Shown piece after piece: positions 7,836-16,747 of a stretch of DNA of 27,501 nt. Below the pieces are notes generated by a model. The model saw nothing but the letters and a program-made list of their open reading frames with translations. It searched no databases and was not told the DNA's origin. The DNA is from Litorimonas sp964565335 (GTDB taxonomy: Bacteria > Pseudomonadota > Alphaproteobacteria > Caulobacterales > Maricaulaceae): assembly GCA_964565335.1 (NCBI GenBank), contig CAZMEN010000037.1:1-27501 (forward strand), read 5' to 3'. How positions within the stretch are numbered: the first letter of the stretch is position 1; each line of letters begins with the position of its first letter. The position numbers and the translations under genes are program-made.

Positions 7836-9286
7836 GACGCGATCGCCTTTTTGGGACGGCTGCGTTTGGCTTTCATTTCTGCATCAAACAGGTCGATAAC
7901 CTTTTGCGCATATTCCCTAAAAGCATCGCCGCGAATTTCGAAGTTTTTAAATTGATCAAAACTTGCACAAGCCGGAGACAATAAGACAATCGGATTTCGC
8001 GCTTTAGACTCTAAGGCATCCCGGGTCGCGCAAAGCACGGCCATTTCTAATGTACCGGAGGCTTTATAATCTACGCCCGCCTTGGACAAGGTTCTAGCAA
8101 AGACCGTTGATGACTCGCCGATCAGATAGGCTTTCTTCAGGTTTTCGAATAAAGGCTGAAGAGGTTCAATGCCTCCCTCTTTGGCGACACCGCCTGCAAT
8201 CCAAAATATTTCCTTATAGCTGTTGAGCGCTTGCTTCGCCGCATCGGCATTGGTCGCCTTGCTATCATTGACGAAACGCACCTTGCCTGCTTTCCCGATG
8301 GTCTCCATACGATGAGAGAGGCCAGGAAAAGATAAAATCGCTTTACCTATATCGCGCGGTTTCAAACCTAATGATTGAACAGCGGCGAAAGCTGCAGCGG
8401 CATTTTGCCAATTATGCTGACCTTCAAGCGCTTTGGCTTTGTTTAAATTACAAATCTCTTCAACACGTTTACCTTGGGTGCAAAACAATTTTCCGCCGAT
8501 AACAAAGACGCCTGAGCCGATGGAGCGACGCGCAGAAATCGGTATGGTCTTTGCCTTCTTCTCGGCCTTCATCTCACAAAGCAAATCTTGCCCGTTACCA
8601 TCATCCGTACCGATAATGGCCGCATCGTCTTTGCGTTGATTGAGGAAGATTCGGTTCTTGGCTTCGGCATAGCCTTGTAAGTCCCCGTGACGGTCCAAAT
8701 GATCCGGGCTTAGGTTCAAATAAACGGCCGCATTGGCACGTAAGGAATAAGTGCGTTCCAACTGATAAGACGACAACTCAACGACAAAATAAGAGCCAGA
8801 ATGCATCCGGTCGAGATCGAGTACGCCGCGTCCGATATTACCGCCGATCTGTGCGTCTTTTCCGCAAGCCGTCAAAATATGTCCGATAAGGGACGTCGTG
8901 GTCGATTTCCCATTCGTCCCCGTAATCGCGATAATCTTCGGACGGTTCTCCTCGGGCACTGCGGCAACTTCGCGGGCGAAAATTTCAATATCGCAAATGA
9001 CTGGAACGTCCGCTTTTTGGGCCAGCGCGGCCGACCAATGCGGTTCAGGCAGAATATGGGGCACGCCGGGGCTGAGGACGAGCGCCTCAATGGCGTTCCA
9101 ATCAGCAGTTTGTAAATCCGAAATCGTTACACCCTGCTCTGCCGCGCTATCGCGCGCTTCTTCGCGGTCATCCCAAGCCAGAACGGTTGCCCCGCCGGCC
9201 TGTAAAGACAGCGCAGCCGTAATACCGCTCCGGCCGAGACCAAAGACAGCAAGGGTCTGTCCCGAAAATTGAACCGCTTTAATCAT
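7832..9286 (-). CDS. murD: UDP-N-acetylmuramoylalanine--D-glutamate ligase MurD
   Basis: MurD adds D-glutamate to UDP-MurNAc-L-Ala. The 484-residue protein has the Mur-ligase three-domain layout: an N-terminal Rossmann motif (VFGLGRSG, 14-21), the P-loop ITGTNGKSTTT (about 121-131), GGNIGRG, ELSSYQLE, LSPDHLDRHG, LSHRMETI and VNDSKATN. The C-terminal domain has LLSPACASFDQF and EIRGDAFR. The ATG start is 18 nt after the mraY stop, one of the few small gaps in the cluster. The C-terminal basic tail (KAKRSRPKKAIAS) is slightly longer than usual. Confidence 0.96.
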   Translation of the reverse strand: MIKAVQFSGQTLAVFGLGRSGITAALSLQAGGATVLAWDDREEARDSAAEQGVTISDLQTADWNAIEALVLSPGVPHILPEPHWSAALAQKADVPVICDIEIFAREVAAVPEENRPKIIAITGTNGKSTTTSLIGHILTACGKDAQIGGNIGRGVLDLDRMHSGSYFVVELSSYQLERTYSLRANAAVYLNLSPDHLDRHGDLQGYAEAKNRIFLNQRKDDAAIIGTDDGNGQDLLCEMKAEKKAKTIPISARRSIGSGVFVIGGKLFCTQGKRVEEICNLNKAKALEGQHNWQNAAAAFAAVQSLGLKPRDIGKAILSFPGLSHRMETIGKAGKVRFVNDSKATNADAAKQALNSYKEIFWIAGGVAKEGGIEPLQPLFENLKKAYLIGESSTVFARTLSKAGVDYKASGTLEMAVLCATRDALESKARNPIVLLSPACASFDQFKNFEIRGDAFREYAQKVIDLFDAEMKAKRSRPKKAIAS

Positions 9287-9304
9287 GATTCCTGAGTCTG
9301 CTCC

Positions 9305-10399
9305 TTAGCGCAGTTTCAACGTTGAAAGCCCGATTAGCGCCAACACAATTGCAATAATCCAGAACCGAATAACAATTGTTGGTTCTGCCCACCCTTTTTT
9401 CTCAAAATGGTGATGGATCGGCGCCATGCGAAAGACTCGCTTACCTGTGAGCTTAAAACTCGCCACTTGAACGATGACTGACACTGCTTCCAACACAAAC
9501 AGACCGCCAATAATCGCCAATACAATTTCGTGTTTAATAGCGACAGCCGTCGTGCCCAAAGCTCCCCCCAGAGCGAGCGAACCAGTATCCCCCATAAACA
9601 CCATGGCGGGCGGGGCATTATACCAAAGAAAACCGAGCGAGGCCCCGATGATTGCGCCCAAGAAAATCGTGATTTCTGCGCTTCCCGGAACATGTGGTAC
9701 ACCGAGATAATCAGAGAATATGGCGTTGCCGACCAGATAAGCGATAAAAGCCAAACTCATACAGGCGATCATGACGGGCACAATCGCCAAACCATCCAAA
9801 CCATCCGTCAAATTCACAGCGTTTGCCGAGCCAACAATCACAAGGCACCCAAAGGGAATAAAGAAAATACCTAAATTGATGGTGAAATTCTTCAAGAGCG
9901 GGATGGCTAGCCCGGTCGCAAAATCACCATCTTGCGAAAAGATAGTCGTTAGAAACCAAACCGCTGTGGCCGCAATTAAAAACTCTAACGCCAACCGAAT
10001 TTTACCTGAAAAACCCTTATGAGACTGCCGGGAGACTTTTAAATAATCATCATAAAAACCGATCGCGCCAAAACCGACAGTAACAAAAAACACTGTCCAC
10101 AAAAACGGGCTGCGTAGGTCACCCCAAAGTAATGTTGAAATCACTACGGAGAGTAAAATCATCAAACCGCCCATGGTCGGCGTTCCCGCTTTAGCGATAA
10201 TATGGCTTTCAGGGCCATCTTCGCGAATGGGCTGCCCTTTGCCTTGTCTCGCGCGTAAAGCATTGATCATTTTTTCGCCAAAAAGGAAAAAAATCAACAA
10301 AGACGTCATCAAAGCGCCGCCAACGCGAAAGGTAATATAATTAAATAAATTGAAGAGCTGGAAGTCCTCGGCCATAGGGCCAAATAATTCATAAAACAT
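9305..10399 (-). CDS. mraY: Phospho-N-acetylmuramoyl-pentapeptide transferase MraY
   Basis: MraY transfers phospho-MurNAc-pentapeptide to undecaprenyl phosphate, giving lipid I, in the inner membrane. It has 364 residues with about ten helices. Conserved cytoplasmic motifs are TPTMGG, FYDDYLKV (Asp117-Asp118), NAVNLTDGLDGLA, FMGDTGSLALGG and the histidine motif APIHHHFEKKGW. AGGAG 7 nt upstream of the ATG supports the start. The ATG lies inside the end of murF (11-nt overlap). Confidence 0.97.
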   Translation of the reverse strand: MFYELFGPMAEDFQLFNLFNYITFRVGGALMTSLLIFFLFGEKMINALRARQGKGQPIREDGPESHIIAKAGTPTMGGLMILLSVVISTLLWGDLRSPFLWTVFFVTVGFGAIGFYDDYLKVSRQSHKGFSGKIRLALEFLIAATAVWFLTTIFSQDGDFATGLAIPLLKNFTINLGIFFIPFGCLVIVGSANAVNLTDGLDGLAIVPVMIACMSLAFIAYLVGNAIFSDYLGVPHVPGSAEITIFLGAIIGASLGFLWYNAPPAMVFMGDTGSLALGGALGTTAVAIKHEIVLAIIGGLFVLEAVSVIVQVASFKLTGKRVFRMAPIHHHFEKKGWAEPTIVIRFWIIAIVLALIGLSTLKLR

Positions 10400-11746
10400 C
10401 TGCGAACTCCTGCTTCAATCGGCGCGTTAAGCGGCCTAGCCCCGTGGCATTCGATCCTTTGACCATGACAATATCGCCGTTCTCTAATTCAGATAGAAGC
10501 GCTTGATAAGCCTCATCTGCATTATGTACCCAAGCGCCGCGTAAGGGCCTTGGTAGTGCGCCGCGCAAAGCCCGCATACACTCACCCGTAACGATGACTC
10601 GCGACACGCCCGCTGCTTCAATGGGTTCTGCCAAGTCGGCATGTAATGCAACCTCATCGGCTCCTAACTCATACATATCGCCCAAAACCGCCAAGCGGCG
10701 TCCTTGTTTGACCGATAATGCCGACAAGGCTGCCCGCATAGATGCCGGGTTCGCATTGTAGCTCTCATCAACCAATGTCACAGACATGCCATCGACATTT
10801 AACGTCGTGACATCTCCGCGCCCTTGAGAGGCTGCAATCGTCCCTAGAGCCTTGGCTGCATTATTGAGATTCAAATCTGCCGCTAAAGCGACAGCCATAC
10901 AGGCTCCCGCATTATAAGCCCAATGGTCTCCAGCGATGGGAATACACACATTTATGCTTTGGCCTGCTATGTTCAGCCTCACATCGGTTTGGTTTCCACC
11001 AGATTTAATATCGCTAATGCACACATCATTTGAAGTGTCTTTTCCGAAGGTCAGAACACGGCGGCCTCCTGCTTTCGCTCGAATGCGCGGCGTGTGAGGG
11101 TTGTCGCCATTTAAAATTAAAATTCCTTCAGCGCCTAAACCTTCAATAATCTCGCCTTTGGCATCAGCAATAGCCTCGATATTTTCAAAATGTGCCAGAT
11201 GAGCAGGGGCAACTGTTGTAATGACGCCAATATGAGGCTCCACCATCTGTGACAGCGCAGAAATTTCGCCCGCATGGTTCATACCCATTTCAAAGACGCC
11301 GAAATCAGAGGCTTTGGGCATAGACGCTAATGTGAGCGGGACGCCCCAATGATTATTAAATGATTTCTGTGACCAATGCACGCCACCGAACGCCGAGAAC
11401 ATAACGGCCAGAGCGTCTTTTACGNNNNNNNNNNACCTGTAACCGCAATACGTATGGCATCTGACCTAACCGCCGCCGCTTTGGCGAGGCGTTCGAGCGC
11501 TTTTAAACTGTCATCTACTTTCACATGCGCAACGCCGTTCAAATCGCGTTCGCTTAATGTGCCGGCCGCCCCCGCTTCTATGGCATTGGGAATAAAGTCA
11601 TGCCCGTCCCGCGCATCTTTTAACGGTACAAACAAAGCTCCTTTTTCCAAAGAACGGGTGTCAATCGACAGGCTATTCACAGCGAAATCTTCGCTCGCCT
11701 GACCGCCCGTTGCGGCGGCAATATCGCGTGACGTCCAGAGGCTCAT
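10389..11746 (-). CDS. murF: UDP-MurNAc-tripeptide--D-Ala-D-Ala ligase MurF, interrupted by an assembly gap
   Basis: MurF adds the Ddl product to complete the pentapeptide. Two halves flank an N run at 11425-11434. The upstream half (104 codons from the ATG at 11746) ends in RIAVTG. The downstream half resumes with VKDALAVMFSAFGG, then KSFNNHWGVPLTLA and later SYNANPASM and KGSNATGLG. The missing piece is the middle of the P-loop, expected as S-x-G-K-T-S. Restoring it needs 17 nt rather than 10, which also puts the halves in one frame and gives about 454 residues, a normal MurF length. I read this as an intact gene with a placeholder gap. The start is in an ATGA overlap with murE. Confidence 0.93.
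11425..11434. other. Assembly gap (10 N) inside murF
   Basis: Ten Ns replace the Walker A codons of murF. The flanking reading frames do not match across 10 nt but do match across 17 nt, so the gap length is arbitrary. Confidence 0.97.
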
Positions 11747-13182
11747 AACGCCATCTCATCTAAAATCTTGCGGGCCACCTTTACATCGGAGAACGGAATG
11801 ACTTCGGTACCGACGATTTGTCCTTGCTCATGACCTTTGCCCGCAATAACCAAACAATCATCTGCGCCAAGTTTTTCTATCCCCGCACGAATGGCGGCCT
11901 CTCGGTCACCAATATTCTGCGCTTCGGGACAGCCCACCATCACGGCCTTGCGAATAGCAGCCGGATCCTCCGTTCGCGGGTTATCGTCGGTGACGATGAC
12001 ATGGTCGGCAAGCTTTGCTGCCGCGGCTCCCATTTTGGGCCGCTTATCCGGGTCACGGTCACCGCCGCAACCAAATACGATAACAATATTGCCGCGTGTG
12101 TGCGGGCGCACAGAGCGCAGGAGTTTTTCGATGCCGTCTTCTGTATGGGCAAAATCGACAAAAACAGGGGCCCCCGCTTTCGTTTGGCCCGCCCGCTCCA
12201 AACGCCCCGCTACGCCTGTTAAGCCCTCGAGACCTTTTAGGCCGTCTTCTAATGACACGCCGGTTTGCATCGCCAAAGCCAGAGCTGCGACAGCATTTAA
12301 AGACTGAAACTCCCCCGCCAAAGGCAGGTTTACTTTCTGGCGCTTACCACCAATGACCAATGTCATATCTTGGGACGCGGCGTGGGGCATAAGTTCATCA
12401 ATGCGAATATCTTCGCCCGCCCACCCAATTTGCGTAACAGGTTGACCGCGCGTTTCGGCGCGTTTGACGAGTTCGCGTCCATGCTCGCCATCTACCGTTA
12501 AAACAATAGGTGCAGTTGCAGGCGTCAGTTCGGTAAATAGTCTCGCCTTGGCTTCGAAATACTCTTCTTCATCCGCATGATAATCAAAGTGGTCTTGCGT
12601 CAGATTTGAAAACCCTGAGGCCGTGATATCAACGGCGTCCAAACGATATTGAACCAAGCCGTGAGAAGACGCCTCCATGGCGACATGAGTGACGCCCTGC
12701 TGCGCCAAATCGTGGAGCGTTTTATGCAAGGCCACCGCATCAGGCGTTGTATGGCTCATCGGAGCATATCCCGTATTTGACATAACGCCCAATGTGCCGA
12801 AACAGGCAGCATTTAATCCCGCTGAGGCCCAAATTTGGCGCAAAAACTCGACCGTAGAGCTTTTGCCATTTGTGCCTGTCATAGCGACAAGCGTTTCAGG
12901 CTGTTTAGGATAAAAAAGCCGCGCCAGATGCGCGTAACGCAAACGCGGATTATCATCCGCAATCAATGTCACTCCGCCCGTTTCCGTTACGGGCAAAGAT
13001 AGAATAGCAATCGCGCCCTTCTCTATCGCTTGCGGGATATAATCCCGTCCGTCCGCGATTGTTCCAGGCAAAGCCGCGAAGATCATACCCGGCTTCACGG
13101 CGCGGCTGTCACACGTCAGACCTGTAGCGCCAAGCGCCTTTATCAAAGCACTGTCGGCCTCACTTTTGTTGCCCGCACTCAC
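11743..13182 (-). CDS. murE: UDP-MurNAc-L-Ala-D-Glu--meso-diaminopimelate ligase MurE
   Basis: MurE adds the third stem-peptide residue. The protein has 479 residues. Domain 1 shows TCDSRAVKPG, the P-loop MTGTNGKSST is at about 101-110, then SHTTPDA, AMEASSHGL, LTQDHFDYH, FAHTEDG and FGCGGDRDPDKRP. The motif DNPRTEDP contains DNPR, the established signature for meso-diaminopimelate rather than lysine. The start is GTG, preceded by a purine-rich AGAGGGGG about 8 nt upstream and overlapping the ftsI stop (GTGA). The 3' end overlaps murF by 4 nt. Confidence 0.96.
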   Translation of the reverse strand: MSAGNKSEADSALIKALGATGLTCDSRAVKPGMIFAALPGTIADGRDYIPQAIEKGAIAILSLPVTETGGVTLIADDNPRLRYAHLARLFYPKQPETLVAMTGTNGKSSTVEFLRQIWASAGLNAACFGTLGVMSNTGYAPMSHTTPDAVALHKTLHDLAQQGVTHVAMEASSHGLVQYRLDAVDITASGFSNLTQDHFDYHADEEEYFEAKARLFTELTPATAPIVLTVDGEHGRELVKRAETRGQPVTQIGWAGEDIRIDELMPHAASQDMTLVIGGKRQKVNLPLAGEFQSLNAVAALALAMQTGVSLEDGLKGLEGLTGVAGRLERAGQTKAGAPVFVDFAHTEDGIEKLLRSVRPHTRGNIVIVFGCGGDRDPDKRPKMGAAAAKLADHVIVTDDNPRTEDPAAIRKAVMVGCPEAQNIGDREAAIRAGIEKLGADDCLVIAGKGHEQGQIVGTEVIPFSDVKVARKILDEMAL

Positions 13183-14861
13183 GGTAAAACCCCCTCTACT
13201 GTAGAGGTCGCTTCAAGCAAAGCTGTTTGCGGAATATCCCGCGCATTGGGTAGCATCGGCCCGATACGGTCAATGATTTCTCCCGCGGCGGGAGCGGCAT
13301 TCCAACCGGCTGTTGCATAGCCATAAGTCTCAGGCAGGCCTTTCGGCTCATCAAAAGTGACGGTCAAGACATAGCGTGGGTCGGAATGCGGGAATGCGGC
13401 GACGAAGCTGGTCACGAGCCGTTTTTGATCATAACCGCCCAGCGCAGGCTTTTCCGCTGTTCCGGTTTTTCCCATCACGCCGAATCCGGGCACATCGGCT
13501 TTTCGGCCCGTGCCCTCGGTCACAACCGCGCGCATCATGTGGCGCATATCATCAGACACTTTCTGCGAAAATACGCGGTGAGTAAGCTCTTCATTGGCGG
13601 CACTGCGCTTTAAAACTGTCGGGCGCACATAAATGCCGTCATTTAGCATAGCGCCTGTTGCCACCGCTAAAGCCAGAGGCGTGACGGAAATGCCGTGGCC
13701 ATAAGCAACAGTCACTGTCGCCATTTCACCCCAAAATTCCTGAATTTGCGGCTTTGCGCTTTCGGCCAGCTCCATCGGCACGCGGTCCATAAGACCAAGA
13801 TTACGCAGATGGTGTTGCTGGCGCTCTTTGCCGATACGCTGCGCAATCATGGCCGTCCCGCGATTGGAGCTTTCAGTTAAAACGCCGCGCATGTTTAGCG
13901 GCACATCGGAAGGATGATCATCTCTTATCCATTTATCCAAAACGCGGTAAGGTATTTGCACTTCAAACAACTCCTCTTGATCGGCTACGCCGTCCTCCAA
14001 AGCCATCGCCATGGTGAGCGGCTTAAAGACGGAACCCAAATCATAAGTGGACATTGAGGCATGATTAAAGCCACTTTCAGACGTGATTGTGCCGGGTACA
14101 TTCGGATCAAAAGATGGGAGAGACACTAACGCGATAATTTCGCCTGTTTTCATATCTAAAACTGTGGCCGCACCGGACAGAGCGTCAAAGTGCTGAATAC
14201 GTTCATCCATTACGGCTGTGACGGCATGCTGGACGCGCATGTCGAGCGAAAGAGCCACTGCGGGAGTGCCCTCTTGTTTGAGGCGGTCATTCAATGCGCG
14301 CTCCACACCTCCAGAGCCTTCTAGGTCAACATTCGTAAATCCGACGAAATGCGCGCCAAGCTCGCGGCGGGGATAAACGCGTTTGGACTCCCGTTTAAAC
14401 TTAAGCCCCGGCAAGCCCAGTTCAAATACTGACTGCATTTCAGCAGGCGTTAAACCGCGCTCGAGCCATACGAAATGTAATTCATCGCGGCTTAGCTTGT
14501 CCTGCAAATCGTCTATATCCAGGCTAGGGCGTATATCGCTCAGACGGATAGCCGTTTCATCAGGATTCCAAACACGCTTCGGTTCAGCGAAAAGCGAATA
14601 GGTCTCAAGAGTTGTTGCTAATAGTTCGCCGCGGCGATCAATAATATCTGCGCGGAATGCCGTTACCGTTTCCGGTGTGTTCTCTGATCGATATTCAGGC
14701 GCAAAAAGAGAAATCTCCGCCAAACGAACAACAACCAAACAAAGAACGAGCAAATATGCGACGACGCCAATACGAATTCGGATGCGCCCTTCCGAGACGG
14801 CAATAAATTCGTCGTCCTCGACCTGCATAGTCTGGCGTGAAATTGAAGAATAACTACTCAT
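13179..14861 (-). CDS. ftsI: Septal transpeptidase FtsI (PBP3)
   Basis: FtsI is the class B penicillin-binding protein that cross-links septal peptidoglycan with FtsW. I use the ATG at 14861 (560 residues). The open frame extends to 14915, but that would overlap ftsL by 62 nt, and a GAGG precedes the chosen ATG. A membrane anchor is at about 31-50, the dimerisation domain follows, and the transpeptidase domain carries SVFK with catalytic Ser277, SSN (331-333) and KTGTAEKP. Overlap with ftsL is 8 nt and with murE 4 nt. Confidence 0.96.
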   Translation of the reverse strand: MSSYSSISRQTMQVEDDEFIAVSEGRIRIRIGVVAYLLVLCLVVVRLAEISLFAPEYRSENTPETVTAFRADIIDRRGELLATTLETYSLFAEPKRVWNPDETAIRLSDIRPSLDIDDLQDKLSRDELHFVWLERGLTPAEMQSVFELGLPGLKFKRESKRVYPRRELGAHFVGFTNVDLEGSGGVERALNDRLKQEGTPAVALSLDMRVQHAVTAVMDERIQHFDALSGAATVLDMKTGEIIALVSLPSFDPNVPGTITSESGFNHASMSTYDLGSVFKPLTMAMALEDGVADQEELFEVQIPYRVLDKWIRDDHPSDVPLNMRGVLTESSNRGTAMIAQRIGKERQQHHLRNLGLMDRVPMELAESAKPQIQEFWGEMATVTVAYGHGISVTPLALAVATGAMLNDGIYVRPTVLKRSAANEELTHRVFSQKVSDDMRHMMRAVVTEGTGRKADVPGFGVMGKTGTAEKPALGGYDQKRLVTSFVAAFPHSDPRYVLTVTFDEPKGLPETYGYATAGWNAAPAAGEIIDRIGPMLPNARDIPQTALLEATSTVEGVLP

Positions 14862-15207
14862 CGCGCTGAGCCTCTTCACGCGCAGGCTTTTCACGTAGTG
14901 GCAAGACTTTAGCAATGTCTTCCACAGCTATCGTAGCTTCAGTTTTAATAGGCTCTAACCCTAATTGTTCCTCAGATAAGGTCGCGAGGCGCGCAGGACT
15001 TTGGCGATAGGCGATTTCAGCCCGCAAGACTGCAATCGCGGCGACTTCTTTTTCAATCGCCAGCTCAATATTCTCCACTTGTTTTTGCGCGCTTTGAGCC
15101 CGCGTTTTCACATAAAACAGCCCAATCGTCAGCGAGACACCAATAACGAATAAAATAAAGCCCGTGAGGTGCTTTGAGGCCGACGGATCATGCGCGTAAC
15201 GGCTCAT
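14854..15207 (-). CDS. ftsL: Cell division protein FtsL
   Basis: This is a 117-residue bitopic protein with a short cytoplasmic N-terminus, one membrane helix (about 14-33, FILFVIGVSLTIGLFY) and a periplasmic heptad-like coiled coil (about 38-80). The tail is charged and low in complexity (PLREKPAREEAQRDE). Sequence conservation is weak, as usual for FtsL. The call rests on architecture and on its place between rsmH and ftsI. It would form a complex with FtsQ and an FtsB-like partner to control FtsWI. The ATG is in an ATGA overlap with rsmH, and it ends in TAG, which shows that TAG works as a stop in this genome. Confidence 0.9.
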   Translation of the reverse strand: MSRYAHDPSASKHLTGFILFVIGVSLTIGLFYVKTRAQSAQKQVENIELAIEKEVAAIAVLRAEIAYRQSPARLATLSEEQLGLEPIKTEATIAVEDIAKVLPLREKPAREEAQRDE

Positions 15208-16184
15208 AATCGTGCCTCCAAATCCGCGAGTGACGGTACACGGAATGCCAGCGCCTCATCGCTCGACCACGCAGGCGCAGACGTCCGCACAGCAACACGT
15301 AATTTAGCAGAGCGAGAGCGGGCATTCTCTGCCACTTCAGTTTTAGACGGTTTTGTCACAGAGCGTTTAGGCAGAGAGAAGCTCGGCTCTGGCCCTGTTC
15401 GTTCAACTGCAGGCGCATAGCGTGAGCCGCCTTCCACTTCTCCGGCGCGTTCACGGAAGAATGACTTCACAATACGGTCTTCAAGAGAATGAAAGGTCAC
15501 GACAATCAACCGGCCGCCGACAGCCAACTGCCGCTCCGCTGCGCCCAAAGCGCGAAACAACTCGCCAAGCTCATCATTGATATAGATACGCAAAGCCTGA
15601 AACACCTTGGTCGCAGGATGGGTTTTGCCCCGTCTGCCTAGAGCTTTTTCCAACACATCCGCCAGTCGCGCCGTTTGTGTGATTTCGCCCTCCTCCCTCG
15701 CCTGAACAATCATTTTAGCTGCGTGACGCGCGCGCGCTTCCTCTCCGTAAACCCTAAAAATCTGTTCTAACTCTGTTTGGGATAGAAGCGCCACAGCTTC
15801 CGCCGCGCTCGGGCCAGACTGACTCATCCGCATGTCGAGCGGCCCATCCCGCATAAAAGAGAAACCGCGCTCCCCCTCATCCAACTGCATTGAAGATACG
15901 CCAATATCCAAAACAATGGCATCAACGGGATCGAGCCCTAGTTCATCCAGACGAGAGAAAGGCGTTTCAATTAAACGAAACCGCTCTCCATAAAGCGTAG
16001 TTAGCTCTCTGGCACGCGGCGCGACATTCGGGTCACGGTCCAAACCAATGACATAACAGTCTCCGGCCGTAAGAAACGCCTCGCTGTAACCGCCATTACC
16101 AAAAGTACCGTCAACATAGGTTTCCCCCGCGCTGACATCTAATGCCCTCAGGACCTCGGGCAACATAACAGGATAGTGCTTCAT
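15204..16184 (-). CDS. rsmH: 16S rRNA (cytosine-1402-N4)-methyltransferase RsmH
   Basis: RsmH (MraW) methylates N4 of C1402 in the decoding centre of 16S rRNA using SAM. The product has 326 residues. Motifs are HYPVMLPEVLRAL at the start, the SAM-binding VDGTFGNGGYSEAFL, GLDRDPNV, LDIGVSSMQLDEGERGFSF, DMRM, HPATKVFQALRIYINDEL and TFHSLEDRIVK. A basic, low-complexity C-terminal tail is normal. It is joined to mraZ and ftsL by 4-nt ATGA overlaps. Confidence 0.97.
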   Translation of the reverse strand: MKHYPVMLPEVLRALDVSAGETYVDGTFGNGGYSEAFLTAGDCYVIGLDRDPNVAPRARELTTLYGERFRLIETPFSRLDELGLDPVDAIVLDIGVSSMQLDEGERGFSFMRDGPLDMRMSQSGPSAAEAVALLSQTELEQIFRVYGEEARARHAAKMIVQAREEGEITQTARLADVLEKALGRRGKTHPATKVFQALRIYINDELGELFRALGAAERQLAVGGRLIVVTFHSLEDRIVKSFFRERAGEVEGGSRYAPAVERTGPEPSFSLPKRSVTKPSKTEVAENARSRSAKLRVAVRTSAPAWSSDEALAFRVPSLADLEARL

Positions 16185-16645
16185 GAGCTTTCCCCTCGCT
16201 GCGCCGTAACCGGGCGGAGGCGATGACGATGCTCTCTTGCGAGCTTTCGCATTTGTTCGGCTTTTTCTTCATGCGCCGCAGGCGACCAAATCTCAAAGCG
16301 GCGACCCAAACCCACAAAAGTGACATGGCCATTTAACCCCGCAAAATCATGGAGGTCTTTGGGAAGCGAAATTCGCCCCCCCGTATCAAACTGCAAAGGG
16401 CGGCTCGCCGCAAAAATGGCGCGCTGCATCGCGATGCGGCCTTCATCATAATAATCGAGGCTATCAAGTGAGCGTTGATATTCTTCCATCAAGGCCATGC
16501 CGCCGCCTTCGAGATAGGGCCCGTCAAAGCTCGGCCAGACAACAATGCCGTCAAAGCCACTGCCCGCGACAACTGCACGAAAATCGGCCGGCACAGAGAC
16601 CCGCCCCTTCGCATCCACTTTATTTGTCACGCTCGACAGAAACAT
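16181..16645 (-). CDS. mraZ: Transcriptional regulator MraZ
   Basis: MraZ is an AbrB-fold DNA-binding protein that represses the dcw promoter in E. coli by binding TGGG-type repeats. The 154-residue protein has the usual duplicated SpoVT/AbrB-like halves: VDAKGRVSVPADFR near the N-terminus and GGRISLPKDLHDFAG in the second half. The ATG is preceded by AAGGA at 7-nt spacing. It is the first gene of the dcw operon, and a TGGGA repeat array lies 39-63 nt upstream, consistent with autoregulation. Confidence 0.95.
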   Translation of the reverse strand: MFLSSVTNKVDAKGRVSVPADFRAVVAGSGFDGIVVWPSFDGPYLEGGGMALMEEYQRSLDSLDYYDEGRIAMQRAIFAASRPLQFDTGGRISLPKDLHDFAGLNGHVTFVGLGRRFEIWSPAAHEEKAEQMRKLAREHRHRLRPVTAQRGESS

Positions 16646-16657
16646 CGAAATTTCCTT

Positions 16658-16682
16658 AATTGAGCCCCCGATAAGCTCAATT
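16658..16682 (-). promoter_or_regulatory. Perfect 8-bp hairpin just upstream of the mraZ ribosome binding site
   Basis: AATTGAGC (16658-16665) and GCTCAATT (16675-16682) form an inverted repeat with a 9-nt loop. In the mraZ mRNA the 3' arm abuts the AAGGA ribosome binding site. It lies directly against the first TGGGA repeat. It could affect leader stability or translation, or be a dyad operator. It is not followed by a U-run, so it is not a standard terminator. Confidence 0.5.
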
Positions 16683-16683
16683 T

Positions 16684-16708
16684 TGGGATAGCATGGGATA
16701 ACATGGGA
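16684..16708 (+). promoter_or_regulatory. MraZ operator: three TGGGA repeats at 10-bp spacing
   Basis: TGGGA occurs at 16684, 16694 and 16704, each separated by 5 nt. A degenerate TGCCA continues the register at 16714. MraZ in E. coli binds TGGGN repeats separated by 5 nt, which this matches exactly. The repeats read TGGGA on the plus strand, so they read TCCCA in the mraZ sense direction. Confidence 0.8.
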
Positions 16709-16727
16709 AACAATGCCAATTAAGGGA

Positions 16728-16736
16728 AATATTAGC
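16728..16736 (-). promoter_or_regulatory. Possible -10 element of the mraZ promoter
   Basis: The minus strand reads GCTAATATT, matching 8 of 9 positions of the Caulobacter housekeeping -10 pattern GCtaANAWC. It would put the start of transcription near 16720 and the TGGGA repeats in the 5' leader. I see no good -35, so the promoter may need an activator. Low confidence. Confidence 0.3.
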
Positions 16737-16747
16737 CATATTTTGCC

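Noticed and set aside
11837..12307. 156-codon plus-strand open frame opposite murE
   Set aside because: It is an antisense shadow of a well-supported murE; low-complexity Ser/Arg/Pro-rich product and no family resemblance.
14862..14915. 18-residue N-terminal extension of FtsI
   Set aside because: It would overlap ftsL by 62 nt; the ATG at 14861 has a GAGG upstream and a typical short overlap.
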